From contig CAWDYI010000012.1 in assembly GCA_963806395.1 (NCBI GenBank), positions 1 to 64,000 on the forward strand: a DNA stretch of 64,000 nt. Direction: 5' to 3'. The notes below the pieces were generated by a model. That model was given only the letters and a program-made list of their open reading frames with translations, ran no database searches and was not told where the DNA came from. Position numbers and translations under genes: made by a program. The stretch's first letter is position 1; every line of letters begins with the position of its first letter. Of this stretch, positions 42,254 through 50,152 are shown in pieces. Origin of the DNA: DASSUW01 sp963806395. Its GTDB lineage: Bacteria > Actinomycetota > Thermoleophilia > Solirubrobacterales > Solirubrobacteraceae.

Positions 42254-43456
42254 TCAGCCGAGCTCGGCGGCCCGCGCGCGGGCGGCCTGGCGGACCAGGT
42301 GGTCGCGCTCGGCGACGTTCGTGGCACGGCGGGCGGCCTCGGCGTAGGACGTGGCGGCGCCAGGGAGGTCGCCGCCCAGCTCGTGGAGGAAGCCGCGGAC
42401 GGCGTGCCAGCGGTGCCGCTCGCCGATCACGTCGCGCAGCCGGTCGGTCTCGCGCAGCCCGGCGGCGGCGCCGAGCACATGGCCGACCGCGACCGCGCGG
42501 CCGAGCACTGCGGCGGGGTCCTGGCGCACCGGGTCATCGGAGAGGGCGACGAGGTCGTCGTACCAGGCGAGGATCTGCGGCCAGTCGGTCTCCTCGGCGC
42601 TTGCCGCGTCGTCGTGCAGGGCGGCGATGGCGGCCTCGACCTGGTAGCGGCCGAATCGCTGAAGGGCCAGCGCCGACTGCAGGACGCGCACGCCCTCGGC
42701 GATCTCGCGAGTGTCCCACAGGCCGCGGTCCTGCCGGTCGAGCGTGACGATCCGGCGCTCGGAGTCGAGCCGCGCCGGGAGGCGGGCGTGGTTGAGGAGC
42801 ATCAGCGCGAGCAGCCCTCGCGCCTCCGGCTCCTCGGTCGCGAGGGTGAGCTGGCGGGCGAGCCGGATCGCCTCGCGGGCCAGGTCGACCCGGTCCGCGT
42901 GGCCGGCGGTGTAGACGAGGTAGAGCACGCGCAGCACGACGGCGAGGTCGCCGGGCTGGTCCAGGCGGCGGCCTTGCACGACCCGCCTGGCCCGGCTGAT
43001 CCGCTGCGCCATCGTCGCCTCCGGGACGTAGAAGGCGTCGGCGATCTCGCGAGTGGTGAGACCACCGACCGCGCGCAGGGTCAGCGCCACCTGGGACGCG
43101 GGCGCGAGGTCCGGGTGGCAACAGCAGAAGAGCAGGAAGAGGGTGTCGTCGCCCTCCTCGGTGCTGACAGGCCCGCCCGCCCGCGGCTCGGCGTACGTCT
43201 CCTCCTCGCGGCGGTGACGGGCGGCCTGGCTGCGGTGGGCGTCGACGAGCCGCCGGGTCGCCACCGCGGTCAGCCAGGCGCGCGGGTCGCGCGGCGGATG
43301 CTCGGGCCACACCCGCAGCGCCTCCAGCAGCGCCTCCTGCAGCGCGTCCTCGGCCGCGTCGAAGTCCTCGCCCCGCCGGACCAGGCCCGCGAGCACCCGC
43401 GGGACGAGCGCGCGCAGCGCGCCCTCGTCCAGCCGTCGCGTCGGCTCGTCGACCAC
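42254..43456 (-). CDS. ECF42-type RNA polymerase sigma factor
   Basis: A 400-residue sigma-70 family protein. Region 2 (DFDAAEDALQEALLEALRVWPEHPPRDPRAWLTAVATRRLVDAHR) and region 4 (TREIADAFYVPEATMAQRISRARRVVQ) are at residues about 30-180. A long C-terminal extension of about 220 residues with TPR-like helices (RGLLALMLLNHARLPARLDSERRIVTLDRQDRGLW) distinguishes the ECF42 group. These sigma factors have no classical anti-sigma factor and are encoded next to DGPF/YCII proteins, as here: the YCII stop is 7 nt upstream of its start. The extension is thought to regulate activity. Confidence 0.85.
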   Translation of the reverse strand: MVDEPTRRLDEGALRALVPRVLAGLVRRGEDFDAAEDALQEALLEALRVWPEHPPRDPRAWLTAVATRRLVDAHRSQAARHRREEETYAEPRAGGPVSTEEGDDTLFLLFCCCHPDLAPASQVALTLRAVGGLTTREIADAFYVPEATMAQRISRARRVVQGRRLDQPGDLAVVLRVLYLVYTAGHADRVDLAREAIRLARQLTLATEEPEARGLLALMLLNHARLPARLDSERRIVTLDRQDRGLWDTREIAEGVRVLQSALALQRFGRYQVEAAIAALHDDAASAEETDWPQILAWYDDLVALSDDPVRQDPAAVLGRAVAVGHVLGAAAGLRETDRLRDVIGERHRWHAVRGFLHELGGDLPGAATSYAEAARRATNVAERDHLVRQAARARAAELG

Positions 43457-43463
43457 GCCCGCG

Positions 43464-43874
43464 TCAGTCGTCCGAGGACGTGCCGGACATGATCTCCCGG
43501 ACCTCGAGCCACTCGTACACGGGCTCCCCGCCCGGGCCGGGCTCCGAGGAGACGTAGGCCGCGACCTCGAGCGCGCGCTCGTAGGACTCGACGTCGATCA
43601 TGAACCAGCCCGCGATCAGGTCGCTGGTCTCGGGGTGCGGGCCGTCGGTGGTGACGGGCGCGGCGTCCTCGCCGCCGTAGCGCACCCAGGTGCGCGCCGG
43701 CGTGAGCGCCTGCGCGCCGACGTACTCTCCGCTCTCCTCGAGCACCTCGATGACGTGCCGTTGGAAGGCGAAGTGCGCCTCGACGTCCTCAGGCGCCCAC
43801 TGGTCCATCGGGGGGAAGGCTTGGTGCGGCTCCGGGCCGCCGCGGTAGTGCTTGAGGAGCAGGTACTTCGGCAT
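43464..43874 (-). CDS. YCII-related (DGPF) protein
   Basis: A 136-residue YCII/DGPF domain protein: KYLLLKHYRGGP, FQRHVIEVLEESGEYVGAQALTPA, VTTDGPHPETSDLIAGWFMIDVESYERALEVAAYV and a C-terminal EVREI. The ferredoxin-like fold has a conserved His-Asp pair. DGPF proteins are the regular neighbours and targets of ECF42 sigma factors. CAGGAGACC precedes the ATG. A TGTCGA at 43947-43952 (minus strand) could be the -35 of an ECF42 promoter, but no clear -10 was found. Confidence 0.85.
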   Translation of the reverse strand: MPKYLLLKHYRGGPEPHQAFPPMDQWAPEDVEAHFAFQRHVIEVLEESGEYVGAQALTPARTWVRYGGEDAAPVTTDGPHPETSDLIAGWFMIDVESYERALEVAAYVSSEPGPGGEPVYEWLEVREIMSGTSSDD

Positions 43875-43996
43875 CGTGGTCTCCTGGTGTCGTGGGCCGC
43901 GCCTGTCGGGGCGCTTCACCTTGTGAGCGGAGCCGGTCGGAGCTTCTCGACATGGAACGCTCAGCCGGCTCCGACGCCGTCGCCTCCGGCGAACGA

Positions 43997-44049
43997 CAAA
44001 AGGCCTGCAAATGCAGACCTTTTCTTGGGCGATCCCGGGCTCGAACCAG
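43997..44049 (-). repeat. displaced tRNA-Val 3' end plus terminator (copy C)
   Basis: The minus strand reads a T-arm, GGATCGCCCA acceptor end and then an AAAGGTCTGCATTTGCAGGCCTTTT-type terminator hairpin, matching the tRNA-Val gene at 56466-56518. The 5' two thirds of a tRNA are absent. The acceptor-proximal and terminator segments agree closely with the other two copies, in the same orientation. This is the pattern of an attachment-site remnant left when an element integrates at the 3' end of a tRNA gene. It is the most distal copy. Confidence 0.8.
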
Positions 44050-44124
44050 CGGCCGAGGAGTAGCGTCCGGGACGGGCCGGCCGCGCGCTGCGCCCCCCGC
44101 CACTTCCAAAGTATCGCTGCCAGG

Positions 44125-44143
44125 GGGGCTTGTTTCAAGCCCC
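44125..44143. promoter_or_regulatory. rifamycin-associated element (RAE)
   Basis: GGGGCTTGTTTCAAGCCCC is a perfect 19-bp inverted repeat (8-3-8) with the GGGGCTTG/CAAGCCCC arms of the RAE known upstream of rifamycin-inactivating genes in actinomycetes. A possible -35 TTGTTT (44131-44136) lies inside it, with -10-like CATACT at 44155-44160. A second, shorter palindrome CGCTTGCCGCAAGCG follows at 44161-44175. The element should mediate rifamycin-induced transcription of rph. Confidence 0.8.
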
Positions 44144-44192
44144 GGGGTGTGCTCCATACTCGCTTGCCGCAAGCGATGACGGGAGCAACGAG

Positions 44193-46745
44193 ATGGGCAT
44201 GGAGGAGCATGCGGCGGCGGCCGACGTGTTGGGTCTTCGAGAGATCGACGCGACGCAGGTCGCGGTCGTTGGCGGCAAGGGCGCGCACCTGGGGGAGCTG
44301 TCGCGAATCGACGGCATCCGCGTGCCGCCTGGCTTCTGCGTGACGACGAACGCCTTCCGGCGGATCATCGAGGAGGCGCCGTCGATCGACGATCGGCTCG
44401 ATCGGCTGTCGCGCCTGAGCGCGGACGACCGGGAGGGGATCCGCACGCTCAGCGCGGAGATCCGCCGGACCCTCGAAGGGATCGCCATCCCCGACGATCT
44501 GGCGGCGGCGATCACCGGCGCGATCGCCCGTCTCGGCGAGGAGGCCGCCTACGCCGTCCGATCGAGCGCGACGGCAGAGGACCTGCCGACGGCCTCCTTC
44601 GCCGGCCAGCAGGACACGTATCTGAACGTCGTGGGGCCGGCCGCGATCCTCCAGCACATCAGCCGGTGCTGGGCCTCGCTGTTCACCGAGCGGGCCGTGA
44701 CGTATCGCCTGCGGAACGGCTTCGACGACAGCAAGATCCACATGGCCGTCGTCGTGCAGCAGATGGTCTTCCCGCACGCGGCCGGCATCCTCTTCACGGC
44801 GGACCCCGTCACGTCCAACCGGAAGGTCGCCTCAGTGGAGGCCGGCTTCGGCCTCGGCGAGGCCCTGGTCTCCGGCCTGGTGAACCCCGATCGCTACACG
44901 GTGCGAGACGGCGAGGTCATCGATAAGGCGGTCGCCACCGAGCACGAGCAGCCGGCGCTGACGGATGCCCAGGTCGTACGCCTCGTGCAACTGGGCCGGC
45001 AGATCGAAGCGCACTTCGGCCGCCCGCAGGACATCGAATGGTGCCTGGTCGACGACGGCTTCCAGATCGTCCAGAGCCGGCCGATCACCACGCTGTTCCC
45101 CATCCCCGCGGCCGGCGACGAAGAGAACCACGTCTACGTCTCCGTCGGGCATCAGCAGATGATGACCGACCCCATGAAGCCCCTGGGGCTCTCCCTCTGG
45201 CAGCTGACGGCCGCGCCGCGGATGTACGAGGCCGGCGGGAGGCTGTTCGTCGACGTCGCCCCGCGCCTGGCTTCGCCGGCGACCCGCGCAGGCATCCTCG
45301 AGGTCCTGGGGACACACGATCCGCTGATCGGGGACGCACTGCAGACCATCCTCGATCGCGACGACTTCATCCCGTCGCTCCCGGACGAGGGTCCCGGGGC
45401 CGCGCCGCCTCGGGACGCGCCGGCCCCGATCGAGACCGATCCGGCCATCCCCACCGAGCTGATCGAGCGCAGCCAGGCTTCCAACGCCGCCCTGGAACGA
45501 GACATCCGGTCGAAGTCCGGATCGGCGCTGCTCGACTTCATCCTGGTGGACATCCAGGAGCTGAAGCGGATGCTCTTCGATCCGCGAAGCCATCAGGTGT
45601 TCATGGGGGCGATGGACGCCGCGGGGTGGCTCAACGAGAAGCTGCAAGAGTGGCTGGGCGAGAAGAACGCGGCCGACACGCTCACGCAGTCCGTCCCCAA
45701 CAACGTCACGTCGGAGATGGGTCTGGCGCTCCTCGACGTCGCGGACGCGATCCGCCCGCATCCGGAGGTGGTGGCCTTTCTGCAGGACGTCGAGGACGAG
45801 GGCTTCCTGGACGAGCTGGCCACGCTTGCGGGCGGGCCGGAAGCCCGGGATGCCATACGCGCTTTCCTCGACGAGTACGGCATGCGCTGCGTCGGCGAGA
45901 TCGACATCACGAGGCCGCGTTGGAGCGAACGCCCCACGACGCTCGTGCCGGTGATCCTCGGCAACATCAAGAACTTCGAGCCGGGCGCCGGCGAGCGGCG
46001 CTTCGAGCAGGGGCGGAACGAGGCGCTGGAGAAGGAACAGGAACTGCTGGAACGCCTGCGGGCCCTGCCGGACGGAGAGGGGAAGGCCGAAGAGACCAAG
46101 CGGATGATCGACCGGGTCCGGACGTTCATCGGGTACCGGGAGTATCCGAAGTACTTCATCGTCAGCCGCTACTTCGTGTACAAGCAGGCCTTGCTGGAAG
46201 AGGCCGAGCGCCTCGTCCAAGCCGGCGTGCTTCGTGAGCGGGAGGAGAGCTTCTACCTCACGTTCCAGGAGCTCCAGGACGTCGTGCGCACGAACCAGGT
46301 GGATGACCGGCTCATCTCCCAGCGCAAGGACGCGTTCAGGGCGTATGAAGCGCTCACACCGCCCCGGGTGCTCACGTCGGAGGGTGAGGTCGTCGCCGGC
46401 GCGTACCGACGCGACGACGTGCCGGCCGGCGCGCTGATCGGCCTGCCGGTTTCCGCCGGGACGATCGAGGGGCGGGCCCGCGTCATCCTCGACGTGGCGG
46501 ACGCTGAGCTCGAACCGGGCGACATCCTGGTCACGGCCTACACGGACCCCAGCTGGTCCCCCCTGTTCGTCTCGATCGCGGGCCTGGTGACGGAGGTGGG
46601 CGGCCTGATGACCCACGGCGCAGTGATCGCACGGGAGTACGGCTTGCCGGCCGTCGTGGGGGTGGAGCACGCCACCCGGCTGATCCAGGACGGGCAGCGG
46701 ATCCGCGTGCACGGAACGGACGGGTACGTGGAGATCCTGCCCTAG
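44193..46745 (+). CDS. rph: rifamycin-inactivating phosphotransferase
   Basis: An 850-residue protein related to PEP synthase: an N-terminal ATP-grasp domain (VAVVGGKGAHLGELSRIDGIRVPPGFCVTT; VRSSATAEDLPTASFAGQQDTYLNV; HAAGILFTADPVTSNRKV; DIEWCLVDDGFQIVQSRPITTL), a central rifamycin-binding domain of about 400 residues, and a C-terminal swivelling His domain with LMTHGAVIAREYGLPAVVGV (catalytic His near 807). It lacks the PEP-binding domain of PEP synthase, as expected for Rph, which phosphorylates the ansa-chain hydroxyl of rifamycins using ATP. An RAE lies 50 bp upstream. ATG 44193 with GGGAG is chosen; ATG 44199 is an alternative. Confidence 0.88.
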   Translation: MGMEEHAAAADVLGLREIDATQVAVVGGKGAHLGELSRIDGIRVPPGFCVTTNAFRRIIEEAPSIDDRLDRLSRLSADDREGIRTLSAEIRRTLEGIAIPDDLAAAITGAIARLGEEAAYAVRSSATAEDLPTASFAGQQDTYLNVVGPAAILQHISRCWASLFTERAVTYRLRNGFDDSKIHMAVVVQQMVFPHAAGILFTADPVTSNRKVASVEAGFGLGEALVSGLVNPDRYTVRDGEVIDKAVATEHEQPALTDAQVVRLVQLGRQIEAHFGRPQDIEWCLVDDGFQIVQSRPITTLFPIPAAGDEENHVYVSVGHQQMMTDPMKPLGLSLWQLTAAPRMYEAGGRLFVDVAPRLASPATRAGILEVLGTHDPLIGDALQTILDRDDFIPSLPDEGPGAAPPRDAPAPIETDPAIPTELIERSQASNAALERDIRSKSGSALLDFILVDIQELKRMLFDPRSHQVFMGAMDAAGWLNEKLQEWLGEKNAADTLTQSVPNNVTSEMGLALLDVADAIRPHPEVVAFLQDVEDEGFLDELATLAGGPEARDAIRAFLDEYGMRCVGEIDITRPRWSERPTTLVPVILGNIKNFEPGAGERRFEQGRNEALEKEQELLERLRALPDGEGKAEETKRMIDRVRTFIGYREYPKYFIVSRYFVYKQALLEEAERLVQAGVLREREESFYLTFQELQDVVRTNQVDDRLISQRKDAFRAYEALTPPRVLTSEGEVVAGAYRRDDVPAGALIGLPVSAGTIEGRARVILDVADAELEPGDILVTAYTDPSWSPLFVSIAGLVTEVGGLMTHGAVIAREYGLPAVVGVEHATRLIQDGQRIRVHGTDGYVEILP

Positions 46746-46824
46746 GTCTCCTGGTCGGCGCTGCTCTCCCCGCCGCGCACAGCCGGCACGGCGGGGACGA
46801 TGAGCAGTGCCGCGAGCACCAGCG

Positions 46825-47439
46825 CTACAGAGGCCAGAGGCCGAGCAACGTCAGGTGCAGGCTCGAGAGAATCTCGTTGAAGGACCCCGCTTTGACGTTG
46901 GCGTCCGCGAACAGCCGCACCTGTGAGCCGTCCGAGCGCACCACGGTCGGCGCGCACACCGTCGGCGACACGATCTGGCCGTTGCCGAGCTGGAGGTTGC
47001 CGTTCATCAGCACGTACTCGATGGGGAACGGGTCGTTGGCGCTCCCCGGGGACGGAATCGGCGGGTCGCCGCCCACAGGCCTGCCGAGGTCGGGCCTGAG
47101 ACAGGACAGGTCCGGGCCGGCATCGTTGAGCGGGTCCGAGTACGGCGGGGTGATGATGTCGCCCCACTGGCCCAGGTCGGGCGCGCGCGGGGTCTGGATG
47201 CCCGGCAGGTAGAGGGGCACCGTCTGGTTGACGCCGCTGATGAGCGGGGACTTCGGGCCGCCGATCGGGTACGGGACGTACGTCGGGGCGCAGTTGGTGC
47301 GTGCCACGTTGATGGTGGTTGTGCCGTCCCCGTTGGGAATGGTGGTCACCTGCGGACAGGCGTGGTGGTTCGCTGACGCCGGAGCGGCGAAGGCGAGGAC
47401 GGCGAGGGCACCGGCGGCCGCAAGCGCGAGGCGCTTCAT
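46825..47439 (-). CDS. secreted protein of unknown function
   Basis: A 204-residue exported protein with signal peptide MKRLALAAAGALAVLAFAAPASA, cleaved before NHHACPQ. The mature part has four cysteines and many Pro/Gly/Asn residues, without repeats or a recognisable fold. A ribosome site AAAGGTCG precedes the ATG, and GACGGGG/CCCCGTC arms (47459-47480) form a hairpin in the leader. It lies in the inner tRNA-Val block, convergent with rph. No function is proposed. Confidence 0.6.
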   Translation of the reverse strand: MKRLALAAAGALAVLAFAAPASANHHACPQVTTIPNGDGTTTINVARTNCAPTYVPYPIGGPKSPLISGVNQTVPLYLPGIQTPRAPDLGQWGDIITPPYSDPLNDAGPDLSCLRPDLGRPVGGDPPIPSPGSANDPFPIEYVLMNGNLQLGNGQIVSPTVCAPTVVRSDGSQVRLFADANVKAGSFNEILSSLHLTLLGLWPL

Positions 47440-47703
47440 GGCGAACGACCTTTCTGTTGACGGGGCGCCTCATCCCCGTCGGGGCGCCTCCCGCGCGGGC
47501 GCATTTACCCCACCGTTATGTTCGTTACGCTTACATTTTGAAGGCGGCGCCGCCGCGCTCGTCACGTATTTTTTCGTGCAGTGAAACCGCCAGAATTCGG
47601 GCGGTGAACATGCCGAAAACTCGTGGGGCGACCAGCCGAAATTCGTCAGGCCGTCAGCCGAACTCCGCCGTCACCGTAAATCACTTCCTGACACCTACCG
47701 ACG
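47440..47703. other. intergenic region with an AT-richer core
   Basis: The stretch around 47515-47620 is visibly less GC-rich than the surroundings and contains a run of six T. It likely holds the promoter of the minus-strand secreted protein, with TTCAAA and CATAAC as weak boxes, and the 3' end region of the cupin gene. No ORF here looks coding. Confidence 0.3.
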
Positions 47704-48105
47704 CTAGTCAGCCCACCAGTCGCGCCGGCCATCGACGTCTTCGCGCGGAGCCTCGCCGAGATTGGGCGCGCCGATGACGAGGATCTCGAGGCCGTTCGGC
47801 CCGGCCTCGTAGCCTCGCCACGTACCGGGCGGGACGCGCACCGCGTCCCATTCCTTGAGCTCGACGATCTCGTCGTCGAGCTTCATCCGCCCGCTCCCGC
47901 GCAGGACCACGTACACCTCCTCCTGCGTCTTGTGCGTGTGGCCGTAGGGAAAGCGATAGCCGGGCGGGACGCGCTGGTGGCTCAGGCCGGATTTCTCGAG
48001 CCCGAGCGCCCCGGTCGCCATGCGGAACTCCAGGTCCGGCGCGCCGTCGAAGTTGGACCCGACATCCTCCAGGTCCTCCTTGAGGTTCCTGAGCGTGAAC
48101 GGCAC
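47704..48105 (-). CDS. small cupin-domain protein
   Basis: A 133-residue single cupin. YRFPYGHTHKTQEEVYVVLRGSGRMKLDDE carries motif 1 with the HxH and Glu metal ligands, and ELKEWDAVRVPPGTWRGYEAGPNGLEILVIG carries motif 2, in which the usual histidine is replaced by tryptophan. It could bind a metal and a small ligand; substrate unknown. The gene begins 53 bp from tRNA-Val copy B and is the last gene of the inner block. Confidence 0.78.
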   Translation of the reverse strand: MPFTLRNLKEDLEDVGSNFDGAPDLEFRMATGALGLEKSGLSHQRVPPGYRFPYGHTHKTQEEVYVVLRGSGRMKLDDEIVELKEWDAVRVPPGTWRGYEAGPNGLEILVIGAPNLGEAPREDVDGRRDWWAD

Positions 48106-48158
48106 GGGCGCATCCTACGGCACCTGCCACGCAGGCCACGGAGGCCGGACTACAACCA

Positions 48159-48215
48159 CAAAAGGCCTGCAGACGCAGGCCTTTCGCTGGGCGATACCGG
48201 GCTCGAACCAGTGAC
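48159..48215 (-). repeat. displaced tRNA-Val 3' end plus terminator (copy B)
   Basis: Bases 48189-48215 match the 3' end of tRNA-Val (56496-56522) at 26 of 27 positions, in the same orientation. They are followed on the minus strand by the same AAAGGCCTGC-GCAGGCCTTT terminator hairpin. The rest of a tRNA is missing. Best explained as an attachment-site remnant between two tandem insertions. The copy retains T-arm pairing and could still end transcripts. Confidence 0.85.
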
Positions 48216-48224
48216 GCGGTGTAG

Positions 48225-49202
48225 TCAGCGGCCGACGGTGGACATGTTCGCTTCGTCGTGGCGATCGCCGGTGGCCGGGGCGAGATCGTTGAGCCGTGTG
48301 ATCTGCTCCGGGCTGAGCTCGATCTGGTCGGCCGCGGTGTTCTCCTCGACGCGGGAGACGCGCTTGGTACCGGGGATCGGGGCGATGTCGTCGCCCTGCG
48401 CGAGCAGCCAGGCCAACGCGACCTGCGCGGGTGTGGCGTCGATCTCGGCGGCGACGGCCTCGACCTCGTCGACGATATGCAGGTTCTTCTCGAAATTCCC
48501 CGGGGTGAAGCGCGGGTTGGTCTTTCGCCAGTCGTCGTCCGCGAGATCGTGTGGGGAGCGAAGCCGCCCGGTGAGGAAGCCGTGTCCGAGCGGCGAGTAG
48601 GGCACGAAGCCGATGCCCAGCTCGCGCAGCAGCGGCAGCAGCTCGGCCTCCGGGTCACGGGTCCACAGGGAGTACTCGGTCTGTAGCGCGGCGATCGGGT
48701 GCACGGCGTGGGCGCGGCGGATCGTTTCCGGGCCGGCCTCGGACAGGCCGACGTGCAGGACCTTCCCCTCGGCCACCAGCTCGGCCAGGGCGCCGACCGT
48801 CTCTTCGACGGGCGTGTTCGGGTCGACGCGGTGCTGGTAGTAGAGGTCGATGCGGTCCGTCTGCAGCCGCTTCAAGGAGCCCTCCACCGCGGTGCGGATG
48901 TTCGCCGGGCTGCTGTCGAGCGCTCCGGGGCCTCCGCCGGAGTGCGAGACCAGGCCGAACTTCGTCGCGACCACGACGTCGTCGCGACGTCCCTTGACGG
49001 CGCGGCCGACGAGTTCCTCGTTGACGTAGGGGCCGTAGATCTCGGCGGTGTCGATGTGGGTGACGCCCAGCTCCAGCGCCCGATGGATCGTGCGGATCGA
49101 CTCAGCGTCGCTGCTGCTCGGGTCGAGGTAGTAACCGGACATGGCCATCGTGCCGAGCCCGAGGCGCGAGACGTCAAGCCCGCCGAGCGATATGAGCTTC
49201 AT
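48225..49202 (-). CDS. aldo/keto reductase (YajO/AKR11-13-like)
   Basis: A 325-residue NADPH-dependent TIM-barrel reductase. The catalytic tetrad is visible: Asp in HIDTAEIYG with Tyr five residues on, Lys in VVATKFG, His in LYYQHRVD. LQTEYSLWTRDPEAELLPLLRELGIGFVPYSPLGHGFLTG is typical of the IolS/YajO branch. Its start overlaps the SDR stop by four bases, so both oxidoreductases are co-expressed. The gene starts ten bases from tRNA-Val copy B at its 3' end. Confidence 0.88.
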   Translation of the reverse strand: MKLISLGGLDVSRLGLGTMAMSGYYLDPSSSDAESIRTIHRALELGVTHIDTAEIYGPYVNEELVGRAVKGRRDDVVVATKFGLVSHSGGGPGALDSSPANIRTAVEGSLKRLQTDRIDLYYQHRVDPNTPVEETVGALAELVAEGKVLHVGLSEAGPETIRRAHAVHPIAALQTEYSLWTRDPEAELLPLLRELGIGFVPYSPLGHGFLTGRLRSPHDLADDDWRKTNPRFTPGNFEKNLHIVDEVEAVAAEIDATPAQVALAWLLAQGDDIAPIPGTKRVSRVEENTAADQIELSPEQITRLNDLAPATGDRHDEANMSTVGR

Positions 49203-50050
49203 GACGTGACCTCGTCGAACGCGAGCGATGACGACAGCTCGCGGTAGGCGTTGATCTGCTGCTCGCGTTCGGCGAGCTTGTCCTCGGCCTGCGCGAGCGC
49301 ATCGGCGCCGGCGATGAAACGGAACGGCGGCCGATCCTGGTCGGCGAGGGTCAGCAGCGCCTGGGCGAGCTTGGCCGGGTCGCCGCCCTGCCGGCCGTTC
49401 ATGCTCTCCCAGAACTCGCGCTGCGCGGCGTTGCGCTCGGCGTAGTCCTCGATCGAGGCCGGGGCGTAGTCGGTCGACTCCCTCGTGAGCAGCTCGGTGC
49501 GGAAGAACCCGGGGTTGACGACCGTCGTGTGGATGCCGAACGGCTCGACCTCGGGGGCGAGCGACTCCATCCACCCGTCGACGCCGAACTTCGACGCCGC
49601 GTACGCGGTCCCGTACTCGAAGCCGGCGAAGCCCGCGGACGACGAGATCGTCACGACGTGCCCGGAACGCTGCTCGCGCATGACCGGCAGGACCGCGCGG
49701 GTGACGTTCATCGGGCCGATCAGGCTCGTGACGATCTGCCGGTCCATCTGCTCGGGCGTGAGCTCCTCGAAGAAGCCCGCGTAGAAGCTGGCGGCGTTGT
49801 TGACGAGCACGTCGATGCCGCCGAAGCGGTCGACCGCGGCCTTGGCCGCTGCCTCGGCGTCCTGCGTGCTGGTGACGTCGAGCCGGGCGACGAGCAGGTG
49901 GTCCGCCTCGCCGACCGCCTCCTCGACGGCGTCGGGGTTGCGGCCGGTGGCCACGACGTTGTGGCCGGCGGCGAGCGCGGCCTTGGCGATGTCGACGCCC
50001 ATGCCACGGCCGGCGCCGGTGATGAGCCAGGTCTTCTTCTCGGTGGTCAT
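49199..50050 (-). CDS. short-chain dehydrogenase/reductase
   Basis: A 283-residue classical SDR. The cofactor motif TGAGRGMG is at residues 11-18, NNAA near 88, catalytic Ser in ISSSAGF near 140, and YAASK near 154. ATGRN after the second strand (arginine 37) suggests NADP(H). It forms an operon with the AKR downstream and is divergent from the XRE regulator, whose start lies 102 bp away and which may control the pair. Substrate unknown. Confidence 0.88.
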   Translation of the reverse strand: MTTEKKTWLITGAGRGMGVDIAKAALAAGHNVVATGRNPDAVEEAVGEADHLLVARLDVTSTQDAEAAAKAAVDRFGGIDVLVNNAASFYAGFFEELTPEQMDRQIVTSLIGPMNVTRAVLPVMREQRSGHVVTISSSAGFAGFEYGTAYAASKFGVDGWMESLAPEVEPFGIHTTVVNPGFFRTELLTRESTDYAPASIEDYAERNAAQREFWESMNGRQGGDPAKLAQALLTLADQDRPPFRFIAGADALAQAEDKLAEREQQINAYRELSSSLAFDEVTS

Positions 50051-50139
50051 GGCGTCCAGCAAAGCGCGGATCTGGAGAAGGTGGGAGTCCCTGTTGAGGG
50101 AGGTACTGGCAGGGTCCCCCACGCGCGCGGCTCCGGGTC

Positions 50140-50145
50140 TAGGCT
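50140..50145 (+). promoter_or_regulatory. -10 box of the XRE-type regulator gene
   Basis: TAGGCT ends 7 nt before the GTG at 50153, with no ribosome site between. It selects GTG 50153 as the start although the reading frame is open far upstream. Confidence 0.45.
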
Positions 50146-50152
50146 GGCTTTC

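Larger units (their letters stand above)
44050..48158. mobile_element. putative inner tRNA-Val island carrying rph
   Basis: A 4.1-kb block bounded by tRNA-Val 3'-end copies C and B. It holds the rifamycin phosphotransferase gene with its RAE, a secreted protein and a cupin gene. No integrase or transposase was found. It is inferred to be the first integration at this tRNA, displaced by the later outer one. Confidence 0.5.

Noticed and set aside
44027..44049. functional tRNA genes at 44.0 and 48.2 kb
   Set aside because: Only the T-arm and 3' acceptor strand are present; there is no D-arm, anticodon arm or 5' acceptor strand, so they are remnants.
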